Positions 16,483 to 25,871 of a stretch of 64,000 nt of DNA are shown here, one piece after another. Both the position numbers and the translations under genes were made by a program. The DNA is from Actinobacteria bacterium UBA2279. Lineage in GTDB: Bacteria > Actinomycetota > Coriobacteriia > Anaerosomatales > Anaerosomataceae. The notes below the pieces were generated by a model that searched no databases, was not told where the DNA came from, and was given only the letters and a program-made list of their open reading frames with translations. Location: NCBI GenBank assembly GCA_002347365.1, contig DDWT01000033.1, forward strand, positions 124,001 through 188,000. The letters run 5' to 3'. Positions within the stretch are counted from its first letter, which is position 1; the number at the start of each line of letters is the position of its first letter.

Positions 16483-18313
16483 TCTCTGGCCGCAGATAGA
16501 ACCACTTCTGACCGCGGTCGAGCGCCCGGCACGATACATCGATCGGGAGTGGGGCGCTCTGCATTCGAGTGATGCCGAGTATCATGTGGCCCTCGTGTAT
16601 CCCGACACCTACGAGCTTGGCATGGCGAACCCGGCACTGGGCATCCTCTACGAGCGACTGTCGACCATACCCGGGGTAGCGCCTGAGCGTGCTTTCGTTC
16701 CCTGGAAGGACATGGCTGTGCAGCTCCGCACTCACGCGGTGCCGCTATACGCTCTTGAGTCGTGCACTCCTCTTGGCGAGATGGACCTGCTCGGCATCAC
16801 GCTGCCTTATGAACTCACGTACTCCAACATCTTGGAGGTACTCGACCTCGCAGGCATACCGCTTCGTGCTGCCGGTCGATCCGAGGATGACCCGCTTGTC
16901 ATAGGCGGCGGTCCCTGCGCGTTCAACCCCGAACCGGTGGCGCCCTTCTTTGACGCGATCTTGATCGGTGACGGTGAGGAAGCGATTGTCGAGATCGTGA
17001 ACACTCATCGGGCCGCACGAATGAACGGTCTGTCGCGGTCCGAGACCCTCGTCGCCCTTTCCGGAGTGCGAGGGGTCTACGTGCCTTCGCTATACGATGT
17101 CTCAGGCGGAGCGGCTCTTCCGCGGGATGGCGCGCCTACACGGATCGCAAAGCGCGTCTTGACCGATCTCGGTACAGTACGCCCGCCGGTCTGCCCCATC
17201 GTTCCGTTCATGGACGTGGTCCACGATCGGGTGACCGTTGAGGTGCTGCGCGGTTGCACGCGTGGTTGCAGGTTCTGCCAGGCGGGGATGGTGTATAGAC
17301 CCACCCGGGAGCGGAGTGCGGACTCCATCGTGAGGGACGTTCTCGCCGGTCTGCAGTGCACCGGTCACGAAGAGGTGTCTCTGACATCACTGTCGACGGC
17401 CGACCACTCTCAGCTCGAGGACATCCTGCGGCGGCTGTCGAGACGGCTTGAAGGAACCGGCGTGTCGGTGTCGCTTCCGTCGCTTCGCGTTGATGCGTTC
17501 AGTGTCGAGCTGGCGCGTCTGCTGAGCGGTGGACGCAAGGTGGGGCTGACCTTCGCTCCCGAGGCGGGTACGCAGAAGATGCGTGACGTCATCAACAAGA
17601 ACGTCACCGAAGAGCAACTACTCGATACGGTACGGCAAGCATTCTCTGCTGGCTGGCATCGCATCAAGCTCTACTTCATGATCGGCCTGCCTACGGAAAC
17701 GGACGCAGATGTCGCCGGGATCGGAGCGCTCGTACACAAGGTGCTGGATGCGGCGCGGGACTCGGTCGAACCTTCGAAGCGTGGTGGGATCCGGATCGGC
17801 GTATCGGTGTCGACGTTCGTACCGAAGTCGCACACGCCATTCCAGTGGGACGCTCAACTGACGCTGGAAGAGGTGCGCCAGCGCCAGCAGGTGCTGCGCG
17901 ATTCGATGCCTCGTCGCGGCATCGACCTGTCCTGGCATGACCCCGAGGTTTCCTTCCTTGAGGGCGTTTTCGCTCGAGGTGGTCGTGAGCTTGCGGACGT
18001 GATCGAGCATGCGTGGCGAGCGGGTGCCAAGTACGACGCATGGAATGAGGAGTTCGACCCCGCCAGATGGCATGAGGCGTTGGACGTGTGCGCTGTGGAT
18101 CCTTTGGCCATCGCTTCACGTGACCGCGATGTGTATGAGGCACTGCCGTGGGGCCATATCGATGCGGGTATCTCTCCTTCGTATCTGCGAATCGAGCGGG
18201 ACCGGTCGCGGGAAGGGGTCAGGACTCCAGACTGCAGTTTCCAGGGCTGTACCGGTTGCGGTGTGTGCCCGACACTGGGCGTCGATCTGGTATTGAGTGG
18301 TGAGCGGACGTGA
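16475..18313 (+). CDS. TIGR03960-family radical SAM protein (B12-binding-like)
   Basis: 612 residues from a TTG with GGAGG eight bases upstream; the open frame extends back to 16334 but lacks a ribosome site there. A B12-binding-like N-terminal region (about 30-190) includes VIGGGPCAFNPEPVAPF. The radical-SAM CxxxCxxC motif is at C261, C265 and C268 (GCTRGCRFC). A terminal cysteine group (CSFQGCTGCGVC, about 587-598) may bind another cluster. Family members always pair with a TIGR03936 protein, which here follows with a four-base overlap, and they commonly sit beside RNase G/E, rplU and rpmA. The reaction is unknown. Confidence 0.85.
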   Translation: MTDLWPQIEPLLTAVERPARYIDREWGALHSSDAEYHVALVYPDTYELGMANPALGILYERLSTIPGVAPERAFVPWKDMAVQLRTHAVPLYALESCTPLGEMDLLGITLPYELTYSNILEVLDLAGIPLRAAGRSEDDPLVIGGGPCAFNPEPVAPFFDAILIGDGEEAIVEIVNTHRAARMNGLSRSETLVALSGVRGVYVPSLYDVSGGAALPRDGAPTRIAKRVLTDLGTVRPPVCPIVPFMDVVHDRVTVEVLRGCTRGCRFCQAGMVYRPTRERSADSIVRDVLAGLQCTGHEEVSLTSLSTADHSQLEDILRRLSRRLEGTGVSVSLPSLRVDAFSVELARLLSGGRKVGLTFAPEAGTQKMRDVINKNVTEEQLLDTVRQAFSAGWHRIKLYFMIGLPTETDADVAGIGALVHKVLDAARDSVEPSKRGGIRIGVSVSTFVPKSHTPFQWDAQLTLEEVRQRQQVLRDSMPRRGIDLSWHDPEVSFLEGVFARGGRELADVIEHAWRAGAKYDAWNEEFDPARWHEALDVCAVDPLAIASRDRDVYEALPWGHIDAGISPSYLRIERDRSREGVRTPDCSFQGCTGCGVCPTLGVDLVLSGERT

Positions 18314-18990
18314 GTGAGGGATTGTTCAGGATCCGGCTCACATACCCCAAGGCGGGTCGGCTGCGCTTTCTTTCCCACCTCGAGGTAACGACCGCTTGCG
18401 AACGCGCTGCACGGCGCGCAGGTTTGCCGTATGCTGTGACCCAGGGGTTCAACCCGAAGATGAAGGTAGCCTTCGGGCCTGCGTTGCCGGTGGGTACTGG
18501 CAGTACGTGCGAGCGGTTCGATCTGTGGTTGCGAGCATACATACCGGCACCTGAGGTGCTGGCTCGGCTGCGGATGATGTCACCGCCGGACTGCGCTCCT
18601 ACCGAAGCATGCTACGTGGGGCTGCGCGTGCCGTCACTTACGGCATCGCTGACGATAGCAGGGTACGAAGTCGTGATTGAAGGGGGTGCTGGAGCAGAGG
18701 ACCTGCAAGGTTCTCTCGACGCGGTGGTCGGAGCCGGAGAACTGGCTGTCGAGCACAAGGGCAAGCAAAAGGTTTTCGATCTTGCACATACGCTCCCGAA
18801 GGAGCCGACGGCACGATCGATCAACGGGAGGACAGTCGTGGGAATCACGACGCGCATGAGTGAGCGAGGCTCGCTCCGCCCGGAGGCCCTTGTCATGGCA
18901 GCGTTCGAACGGTCCGGAACCAGCGGTTCGGTTCTGTCCGTGACGCGCACACTTCTTGCCGAGGAGGACGAGGTCGTGCGCCGGCTGTGA
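18310..18990 (+). CDS. TIGR03936-family radical SAM-associated protein (DUF2344)
   Basis: 226 residues. N-terminal segment R-I-R-L-T-Y-P-K-A-G-R-L-R-F-L-S-H-L-E and the F-N-P-K-M-K-V-A-F-G-P motif are diagnostic of this family, which is found fused to or next to TIGR03960 radical SAM enzymes. GTG start overlapping the upstream stop. The pair lies just before the RNase G/E gene; a tRNA or rRNA modification role has been guessed from such neighbourhoods but is not shown. Confidence 0.85.
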   Translation: MSEGLFRIRLTYPKAGRLRFLSHLEVTTACERAARRAGLPYAVTQGFNPKMKVAFGPALPVGTGSTCERFDLWLRAYIPAPEVLARLRMMSPPDCAPTEACYVGLRVPSLTASLTIAGYEVVIEGGAGAEDLQGSLDAVVGAGELAVEHKGKQKVFDLAHTLPKEPTARSINGRTVVGITTRMSERGSLRPEALVMAAFERSGTSGSVLSVTRTLLAEEDEVVRRL

Positions 18991-19006
18991 TGGTGGTCGG
19001 TACAAG

Positions 19007-20494
19007 ATGGGCGACATAACACGCGAGATCCTGATCTCGCACGACTCGCACGAGACCCGTGTCGCGTTCGTCGAGGGCCGTCAGCTTGTCGAGCTGTATG
19101 TTGAACGACCGAAGAAGAGCGTGGTCGGAAACGTGTATCTCGGCAAGGTTCGTGACGTCTTGCCGGGAATGCAGGCGGCATTCGTCGATATCGGACTCGA
19201 GAAGAACGCGTTTCTCTACGTAGATGAGGTCGTGACCCCCGAGGACGTCAAAGACGTGCCCCGACGTGATATCCAGCAGTTGCTGCGTCCCGGGCAACAG
19301 ATCATGGTCCAGGTCCTCAAGGACCCGATGGGCACCAAGGGAGCACGAGTCACCACCGAGGTGACACTACCCGGACGCTTTGTCGTACTCATGCCGTTCT
19401 CGCCATTCGTGGGGGTCTCGCGCAAGCTGCCCGAGGAAGAGCGGGACAGGCTGCATGACATCATTGCCCCGCTCGTTCCCGAAGGGTTGGGTGTGATCGT
19501 ACGGACTGCTGCATCCGGCTCCGCGGAGAAGGAGCTGGAGAGTGATATAGAGTTCCTGCTCCGTCTGTGGAAGCGAGTACAACACCAGTCACGGGAGGGT
19601 CTTGCGCCGGAGGTCGTCTACACAGAGATGGATCTCGCTCTTCGCATGGTGCGGGACGCGTTCTCGGACGACTACAGGAGACTGATCGTCGACGACAAGC
19701 GTGTCTACGAGAAAGTGGTCTCATTTCTGAAGAAGACCTCGCCGAAGCTCGTCCGTCGTGTGGTCTTGCACAAGGATCGGGTTCCGCTCTTTGAGGAGTA
19801 CGGGCTCTACCCGCAGATCGACAGTGCGATGAGACGGGAGGTCTCGCTTCCAAGCGGAGGCCACATAGTGATCGACAAGACGGAGGCGCTCACTGCTATA
19901 GATGTGAACACCGGTCGGTTCGTCGGAAAGAAGAACCTTGAGGACACCATCCTCCGCACGAACCTCGAGGCTGCCGACGAGGCAGTGCGGCAGGTGCGCC
20001 TCCGTGACATCGGGGGCATCATCGTTATCGACTTCATCGATATGGAGGAAGCGAAGCATCGAGCCGAGGTCTTCGCTCGCCTGAACAAGGCGCTTGAGCG
20101 TGATCGGACCAAGACGCGTGCGATGGAGATATCGCGTCTCGGATTGGTGGAGATGACTCGGAAGAACGTCACGGATGGGCTCTACGGCGTGCTCACGGAG
20201 CCATGTCCGTGCTGCGGAGGCGAGGGTCGGATATTCTCGGACAGCACTCGTCGCATCGCGGTCGAACGCCGCATGCGTGAGATTCTGGTTGGCGGGAAGT
20301 CCTCGGCATACCTGTTCGGTGTGGATTCCGAGACATATGCGCTTATCACTGCGGCGGGAAACAACTCCGTGGCCATGCTGCGAGCCGAGACAGGTAAGCA
20401 TGTGTCTGTTGTCGCGGTTCCCGAGTGCGAACCGATAGAGGTGAAAGTACTGATAGAAGGGCGTGTCGGGTCAGCCGACGCGTTCGAGGCCTGA
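19007..20494 (+). CDS. rng: Ribonuclease G/E family endoribonuclease
   Basis: 495 residues from the ATG at 19007 (MGDITREILIS); the open frame further upstream overlaps the previous gene and looks unrelated. It has an S1 RNA-binding domain (about 35-125), an RNase-H-like and a DNase-I-like catalytic core. The two metal-binding aspartates are D299 (AIDVNTG) and D342 (VIDFIDME). A zinc-link CPCC follows at 400-403. Length and lack of a long C-terminal scaffold fit RNase G or a short RNase E; which name applies cannot be settled here. Acts in rRNA maturation and mRNA decay. Confidence 0.9.
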   Translation: MGDITREILISHDSHETRVAFVEGRQLVELYVERPKKSVVGNVYLGKVRDVLPGMQAAFVDIGLEKNAFLYVDEVVTPEDVKDVPRRDIQQLLRPGQQIMVQVLKDPMGTKGARVTTEVTLPGRFVVLMPFSPFVGVSRKLPEEERDRLHDIIAPLVPEGLGVIVRTAASGSAEKELESDIEFLLRLWKRVQHQSREGLAPEVVYTEMDLALRMVRDAFSDDYRRLIVDDKRVYEKVVSFLKKTSPKLVRRVVLHKDRVPLFEEYGLYPQIDSAMRREVSLPSGGHIVIDKTEALTAIDVNTGRFVGKKNLEDTILRTNLEAADEAVRQVRLRDIGGIIVIDFIDMEEAKHRAEVFARLNKALERDRTKTRAMEISRLGLVEMTRKNVTDGLYGVLTEPCPCCGGEGRIFSDSTRRIAVERRMREILVGGKSSAYLFGVDSETYALITAAGNNSVAMLRAETGKHVSVVAVPECEPIEVKVLIEGRVGSADAFEA

Positions 20495-20528
20495 CAGTTG
20501 TGATGGGATGGCGACGCCCGGTGGCGTG

Positions 20529-20557
20529 TTGACGCTGGTAGGACCCTGTGCTAGCAT
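20529..20557 (+). promoter_or_regulatory. Promoter of rplU-rpmA
   Basis: TTGACG at 20529-20534 and TAGCAT at 20552-20557 with a 17-base spacer. The start point would fall near 20564, giving a leader of about 30 bases before rplU. Confidence 0.75.
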
Positions 20558-20595
20558 TTCCCCTCGCGTGAATTCCCGAGACTGGAGCGATATAG

Positions 20596-21123
20596 ATGTA
20601 TGCAGTCGTAGCAACCGGCGGCAAACAGGTGAAAGTCGAAAAGGACAGCCTGGCCGTCATTGAGAAGCTCGACGTCGCGGTTGGCGATACCGTTGAGCTG
20701 CCCGTTCTCCTCTTCTCCGATGGCGGAACGATCGTCGCGGATCCCGCTGCTCTGGTCGGCGCGACCGTCACCGCGACCGTTGTGGAGCACAAGCAGGGCG
20801 AGAAGAAGATGGTCTTCAAGTTCAAGAAGCGCAAGGGTTACAAGCGCCTGAAAGGTCATCGTCAGTTACTGACGGTGGTCCGTATCGGCGATATCGCATT
20901 GGACGGCGCGAAGAAGGCCGCTCCCGCGAAGGCTGAGAAGAAAGTAGCTCCGAAGGCGGAGCCCAAGGTCGAGGTCGCTGCCAAGACGGCTCCGGTCGTT
21001 GCAGAGGCTGCGTCAGAGCCGGGGCAGTGCGCCGCGGTCAAGGCTGACGGCACTCAGTGTGCCAACAAAGCCAAAGAAGGTTCGAAGTATTGCGGCGTAC
21101 ACGCGAAGAAGTACGAGGGCTAG
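20596..21123 (+). CDS. rplU: Ribosomal protein L21 with a C-terminal Cys/His extension
   Basis: 175 residues, against about 103 for ordinary L21. Residues 1-103 are a normal L21, ending in the conserved KKRKGYKRLKGHRQ and the following strand. Residues 104-143 are a lysine/alanine-rich linker. Residues 144-175 hold a C-x9-C-x10-C-x2-H motif (C145, C155, C166, H169) that resembles the small DUF5763-type zinc-binding motif (C-A-A-V-K-A-D-G-T-Q-C). The reading frame is continuous and uses the same codon style, so this looks like a real extension and not a readthrough artefact. First gene of the transcript starting at the 20529 promoter; rpmA follows. Confidence 0.93.
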   Translation: MYAVVATGGKQVKVEKDSLAVIEKLDVAVGDTVELPVLLFSDGGTIVADPAALVGATVTATVVEHKQGEKKMVFKFKKRKGYKRLKGHRQLLTVVRIGDIALDGAKKAAPAKAEKKVAPKAEPKVEVAAKTAPVVAEAASEPGQCAAVKADGTQCANKAKEGSKYCGVHAKKYEG

Positions 21124-21180
21124 ACGGAACCGCACCTTGTGGAGCGATGATACCGTCTGCGGGACGAAGGTGAACTAGAG

Positions 21181-21435
21181 ATGGCACACAAAAAGGGCCT
21201 TGGCTCTACCAAGAACGGCCGCGACTCTAAGGCGAAGCGCCTTGGGGTGAAGCGGTTCGCCGGTCAGATCGTAACCGCCGGCTCTATCCTCGTGCGTCAG
21301 CGCGGCACGAAGCTCAAGCCGGGCGTGAACGTGGGTATCGGCAAGGACGACACGCTGTTCGCCAAGAGCGACGGCGTTGTCGACTTCACGCGCGGCAAGG
21401 ATCGCCGCGTGCACGTTCGACCGCTCGAGGGCTAG
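21181..21435 (+). CDS. rpmA: Ribosomal protein L27
   Basis: 84 residues, full length. MAHKKGLGSTKNGRDS at the N-terminus reaches the peptidyl-transferase centre in L27; it begins directly with MAHKK, so there is no Firmicute-type cleavable N-terminal extension. A GAAGGTGA ribosome site precedes the ATG. It lies 57 bases after rplU and is followed by a hairpin terminator. Confidence 0.97.
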   Translation: MAHKKGLGSTKNGRDSKAKRLGVKRFAGQIVTAGSILVRQRGTKLKPGVNVGIGKDDTLFAKSDGVVDFTRGKDRRVHVRPLEG

Positions 21436-21464
21436 CAGGCCATTCGAGCAGTACGTATGAGTTC

Positions 21465-21500
21465 GAAGGCCCTCCGCCGACCGGTGGAGGGTCTTCTTCG
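21465..21500 (+). terminator. Terminator after rpmA
   Basis: 14-bp stem (21465-21478 with 21483-21496, two G-U pairs) with a GACC loop, then ttcg. It separates the ribosomal protein pair from obg. Confidence 0.72.
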
Positions 21501-21564
21501 TTGAGGTGGACCGATTGGCCTATCATGTTCGATATGCCGAGTGGTCATGGTGATCGGGGCACAG

Positions 21565-22887
21565 ATGTTCGTCGACGAGGCCAAGATAAACGTCCAGGCG
21601 GGAAACGGCGGGGCGGGATGCAAGTCATTCCGCAGGGAAGCGCACGTCCCCAAAGGTGGTCCGGACGGCGGCGACGGCGGCAGGGGCGGAAACGTGATCC
21701 TGGAGGCCGATCAGGCGATCTCCACGCTGATGGACTTCCACTACAAGCGTCACTTCAAGGCGCAAAGAGGCACCCACGGGATGGGTTCTGGCATGGACGG
21801 TGCGAACGGCAGCGATATGGTACTGCACGTGCCGGTTGGAACCGTCGTACGGGACTCGGAGACGGGCGATCTGATCGCTGACCTCTCGCATCACGGGCAG
21901 AAGGTCGTCGTGGCACGCGGCGGTCGCGGAGGGCGGGGAAACCGCGAGTTCGTGACCCCTACCAGGCGTGCCCCTGCTTTTGCGGAGCTCGGTGAACCCG
22001 TGGGCGACCGGTGGATCGACCTGGAGCTCAAGCTGCTAGCCGACGCGGCGCTCGTGGGCTTCCCGAGCGTGGGGAAGAGCTCGCTTATCGCACGGATGAG
22101 CGCTGCTCGTCCGAAGATCGGGGACTATGCCTTCACGACGCTGGTTCCCAACCTCGGCGTGGTGGCTTCCGGCGGACGTTCGTTCGTTGTCGCGGACGTG
22201 CCCGGACTCATCGAAGGCGCCAGTGAGGGAGCGGGTCTCGGTCATGCGTTCCTTCGCCATATCGAGCGTACCGCGCTCATCTTGCATGTGGTCGATCTTA
22301 CCGGGAGCTATGAGGCCCGTGACCCGGTGGCCGACATCGGGATCATCGATGCGGAACTGGCCGCCCATGCAGCTGAACTCGCCGACCGTCCCCAGATCAT
22401 GGTCGGCAACAAGCTGGACGTGCCGGGTGCCGAAGAGGTGTCCGCGCGTGTCGCCGCATGGTGTGAAGAGAACGACAGGCCATACTTCGCCGTGTCTGCA
22501 GCGACAGGAGAAGGCCTTGAAAGCATGGTCCGCGCCGTGGCGGAGCGAGTTCACCAGCTTCGCGAGGCGAGTGCCGCCTCAGAGCCGCGCTACGAGGGCG
22601 TGTTCATCTATGAGCCACCCACCGAGCGCACCATCACCATCGAGCGCGTCACGGCCGATGAGTACATCGTGCATGGGGGCGCCGTTGAACGCATGGTCAT
22701 CATGACCGACATGGGTAACGAAGAGGGTGTGGCCTATCTTCAGCGCAGGCTCGCGAAGGCGGGGGTCGAGGCGGCGTTGATCACTGCCGGCGCACGCAAC
22801 GGCGACACCGTTACCATCGGTCCCGCCTCCTTCGAGTTCGAGACTGTCGGGAGGGGCGAGGAAGAGGGCGAGGACGAGGATGGGTAG
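21565..22887 (+). CDS. obgE: Obg/CgtA GTPase
   Basis: 440 residues from the ATG at 21565, where the conserved FVDEAKINVQAGNGG begins and a GGGG ribosome site lies five bases upstream; a GTG at 21541 would add eight residues. It has a glycine-rich Obg fold (about 1-158), a G domain with GFPSVGKSS as the P-loop and a DVPG switch motif, then a C-terminal OCT domain (about 345-425). Ribosome-associated GTPase in 50S assembly and stress control. Its 3' end overlaps proB by eight bases; rplU-rpmA-obg-proB-proA-nadD is a conserved bacterial order. Confidence 0.96.
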   Translation: MFVDEAKINVQAGNGGAGCKSFRREAHVPKGGPDGGDGGRGGNVILEADQAISTLMDFHYKRHFKAQRGTHGMGSGMDGANGSDMVLHVPVGTVVRDSETGDLIADLSHHGQKVVVARGGRGGRGNREFVTPTRRAPAFAELGEPVGDRWIDLELKLLADAALVGFPSVGKSSLIARMSAARPKIGDYAFTTLVPNLGVVASGGRSFVVADVPGLIEGASEGAGLGHAFLRHIERTALILHVVDLTGSYEARDPVADIGIIDAELAAHAAELADRPQIMVGNKLDVPGAEEVSARVAAWCEENDRPYFAVSAATGEGLESMVRAVAERVHQLREASAASEPRYEGVFIYEPPTERTITIERVTADEYIVHGGAVERMVIMTDMGNEEGVAYLQRRLAKAGVEAALITAGARNGDTVTIGPASFEFETVGRGEEEGEDEDG

Positions 22888-23980
22888 GCGTGTCGTCGTA
22901 AAGGTGGGGAGCTCGACCGTCACAGGTACGGACGGTCGTATAGACCGCGACGTGCTCTCCTCTATCGTGGCGCAGATCGCACAGCTCATCCAGCGGGGAG
23001 ACGGCGTGGTTCTGGTGACATCCGGTGCTATTGCGGCAGGGCTGGAGACACTCGATCTGGGTTCGCGCCCCACAGATATGCCCACGCTGCAGGCGACTGC
23101 TGCCGTGGGTCAGGTCAGACTGGTCGAAACATATGCCTCACTCTTTGCTGAGCGAGGACTTGTCGTCGGACAGGTGTTGCTGACGCGGCAGGATACGGGA
23201 CACAGGCAGCAGTACCTCAATGCCTGTCACACGCTTTCGCGGCTGATGGAGCTCGGGATCGTCCCCGTCGTCAACGAGAATGACACGACAGCTGTTGATG
23301 AGATCAGGATGGGCGACAACGATCACCTGGCCTCGCTCGTGGCGGTCATGGTGCATGCCGATCTTGTCGTTCTGCTCACTGATATCGATGGTCTGTACTC
23401 GTCGGACCCTCGCAGCGATACGGCCGCCACGCTCGTGGAGCGTGTCGAAGACGCGCTTGACGAGCGGCTATCAGCGGCTGGAGGACCGGGCTCTGCACTC
23501 GGGTCGGGCGGCATGGCCACCAAAGTCGAAGCAGCCCGGATGCTTATGAAGGCGGGTATCCCTATGGTCGTTTGTGACGGCTCCCGCGAGAACGTCATTG
23601 TCGACGCCGCTGAGGGCGTTCCCGTGGGCACGCTGTTCGCGGGCGGTTCGGTGGCGCTCAAGGGTCGCAAGCTCTGGATCGCGTACGCGGGTCGCCCCGC
23701 GGGGTCTGTCTCGATAGACGCTGGCGCGAAGGACGCGCTATGCTTGCGAGGCGGCAGCCTGCTCCCGGCCGGTGTCACTGATGTGTCCGGGAGCTTTGTC
23801 GTCGGTGACGCGATCACGGTAGCTGACAGGTCGGGCGTGGTCGTCGCGAGGGGCCTGGCGGCGATGTCTGCCGAGGACCTGAAGAAGGTCAAGGGCCACA
23901 AGACAGCGCATATCCGAGAGGTGCTGCCCGACTGGGACGGTGAAGAGGTCATACACAGGGATCATCTCGTGATCCTGTAG
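22880..23980 (+). CDS. proB: Glutamate 5-kinase
   Basis: 366 residues. Phosphorylates glutamate in the first step of proline synthesis. An amino-acid-kinase domain (about 1-255; VVKVGSSTVT, NENDTTAVDE and GGMATKVEAA motifs) is followed by a PUA domain (about 275-355), the standard long form. ATG start within the obg stop region. proA follows after 26 bases. Confidence 0.95.
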   Translation: MGRRVVVKVGSSTVTGTDGRIDRDVLSSIVAQIAQLIQRGDGVVLVTSGAIAAGLETLDLGSRPTDMPTLQATAAVGQVRLVETYASLFAERGLVVGQVLLTRQDTGHRQQYLNACHTLSRLMELGIVPVVNENDTTAVDEIRMGDNDHLASLVAVMVHADLVVLLTDIDGLYSSDPRSDTAATLVERVEDALDERLSAAGGPGSALGSGGMATKVEAARMLMKAGIPMVVCDGSRENVIVDAAEGVPVGTLFAGGSVALKGRKLWIAYAGRPAGSVSIDAGAKDALCLRGGSLLPAGVTDVSGSFVVGDAITVADRSGVVVARGLAAMSAEDLKKVKGHKTAHIREVLPDWDGEEVIHRDHLVIL

Positions 23981-24006
23981 ACCCAGGCCTGACGAAGGGA
24001 TCGTAG

Positions 24007-25260
24007 ATGTCCGAAGTGACGATGCTCGCGACCCGCGCCCGGGAGGCGGCCAATGCGCTTGCCGCCACATCGACGGATCAGCGCAATCGTGCGCTGCTGT
24101 CGATGTCTCACGCGCTGTTCGCGAAGCAGGATGAGATCCTCTCGGCCAATGCGCTTGACGTTGATGCCGCGCGCGCGAAAGGGACGGCCCCTGCGTTGGT
24201 CGATCGCCTTGAGCTGACTCCCGCTCGTATCAAGGCCATATCGGAGTCTTTGAAGAGCCTAGCGTTGCTGCCGGATCCCATAGGTGAGGTCGTCTCGGGG
24301 TCTCGACTAGCAAACGGTATCTGGCTCCAGCAAGTCCGAGTGCCGATGGGTGTTGTCGCGATGATCTATGAGGCGCGACCGAATGTGACCGCCGATGCGG
24401 CAGGCTTGTGTGTGAAGACGGGCAACGCCGTCATCTTGCGTGGCGGTTCGATGGCGACCCACTCGAATCTGGCGATCACCAAGGTACTGGTGAACGCCGC
24501 CTCCGGCGCCGGACTGCACCCTGCATGCATACAGTCTGTGGAGTCTCCCGATCGGGAGGCTGCCGAAGAGCTCATGACCCTGCATGGCATGATCGACGTG
24601 CTCATTCCGCGTGGCGGCGCGGGACTGATAAAGAGCGTCGTGGAGAATGCCAAGGTGCCCGTGATCGAGACCGGTGTCGGAAACTGCCACGTCTACATTC
24701 ATGAGAAGGCGGACCCGGCGATGGCGAAACGGATCGTCATCAACGCGAAGTGCCAACGCCCCGGGGTATGCAACGCGATCGAATCGCTGCTTGTAGACGC
24801 CAGCGTGTATGAGCGGGTACTCCCTCCGATACTGAAAGCCCTGGAAGACGAAGGCGTGATGATCATCGCCGACGAGAAGACACGCTCACTTGGCGCAGTG
24901 ATGCGCATTCAGGCGGCAACTGAAGAAGACTGGGGCACGGAGTACCTTGACCTCAAGATATCCTGCAAGGTCGTCAGCGGACTGGATGAAGCGATACGGC
25001 ACATCAACGCATACGGTACCAGTCACAGCGAGGCGATCATCACCGAGGACTATTCGGCGGCGACGCGATTCCTGAATGAAGTGGACGCCGCAGCAGTCTA
25101 CGTCAACGCTTCGACACGCTTCACGGACGGCGGCGAGTTCGGCCTCGGTGCCGAGATCGGGATATCCACGCAGAAGCTACACGCGCGAGGTCCTATGGGG
25201 CTCACAGCGCTTACAACGACCAAGTTCATTGCGATGGGGAGCGGTCAGATACGCGAGTGA
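24007..25260 (+). CDS. proA: Glutamate-5-semialdehyde dehydrogenase (gamma-glutamyl phosphate reductase)
   Basis: 417 residues, NADPH-dependent second step of proline synthesis. Aldehyde-dehydrogenase-like fold; the catalytic Cys lies in C-Q-R-P-G-V-C-N-A-I-E near residues 248-258, and the MIYEARPNVT and RGGSMATHSN motifs are characteristic. Full length. The end overlaps the possible GTG start of nadD. Confidence 0.95.
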   Translation: MSEVTMLATRAREAANALAATSTDQRNRALLSMSHALFAKQDEILSANALDVDAARAKGTAPALVDRLELTPARIKAISESLKSLALLPDPIGEVVSGSRLANGIWLQQVRVPMGVVAMIYEARPNVTADAAGLCVKTGNAVILRGGSMATHSNLAITKVLVNAASGAGLHPACIQSVESPDREAAEELMTLHGMIDVLIPRGGAGLIKSVVENAKVPVIETGVGNCHVYIHEKADPAMAKRIVINAKCQRPGVCNAIESLLVDASVYERVLPPILKALEDEGVMIIADEKTRSLGAVMRIQAATEEDWGTEYLDLKISCKVVSGLDEAIRHINAYGTSHSEAIITEDYSAATRFLNEVDAAAVYVNASTRFTDGGEFGLGAEIGISTQKLHARGPMGLTALTTTKFIAMGSGQIRE

Positions 25261-25871
25261 GAAAGAAGATGCGTCTCGGCATAATGGGCGGGACGTTCGA
25301 CCCGATCCACTACGGTCATCTCGTCACCGCTGAGGAAGCGCTGGTCCAGTTCAATCTGGACCGGGTCGTCTTCATGCCCACCGGCGTCCCGGTGCGTAAG
25401 ACGCATCGCACGGTCACTCCGGCCGAGCGGCGGTATCTGATGACCGTCATCGCCACGGCAAGCAATCCGGATTTCGAGGTCTCCCGCATGGAAGTCGATC
25501 GTCCGGGCCTGACCTACACCGTAGACACTATGCTCGCGTTGCGAGCGGAGCATGGCCCCTCGGCAGAACTCTACTTCATCACCGGCGCGGATGCGGTGTG
25601 GGAGATCCTTACGTGGAAGGACTCCGAACGGCTGGCCGATGTGTGCACGTTCATCGCAGCCACACGACCTGGATACGATCTGTCGCGATTCGAGCAGGAT
25701 GAGGTGGCGCGGCACATCAATGTGGAGTTCATGGAGGTGCCGGCGCTGGCCATCTCGTCGACCGATATCCGGGATCGCATGGCGGTTCGCCGTCCCGTGC
25801 GCTACCTTCTGCCTGAAGCGGTCGCCGCTTACATCATCAAGACCGGTCTGTACCGGGACGTGCGATCATGA
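25257..25871 (+). CDS. nadD: Nicotinate-nucleotide adenylyltransferase
   Basis: 204 residues from the GTG overlapping the proA stop; an ATG at 25269 gives 200 residues and starts directly at the conserved MRLGIMGGTFDPIHYGHL. Forms deamido-NAD from nicotinate mononucleotide and ATP. The nucleotidyltransferase HYGH motif and the ISSTDIRDRM motif near the C-terminus are present. Coupled to yqeK by a four-base overlap, a common pairing. Confidence 0.94.
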   Translation: MRKKMRLGIMGGTFDPIHYGHLVTAEEALVQFNLDRVVFMPTGVPVRKTHRTVTPAERRYLMTVIATASNPDFEVSRMEVDRPGLTYTVDTMLALRAEHGPSAELYFITGADAVWEILTWKDSERLADVCTFIAATRPGYDLSRFEQDEVARHINVEFMEVPALAISSTDIRDRMAVRRPVRYLLPEAVAAYIIKTGLYRDVRS

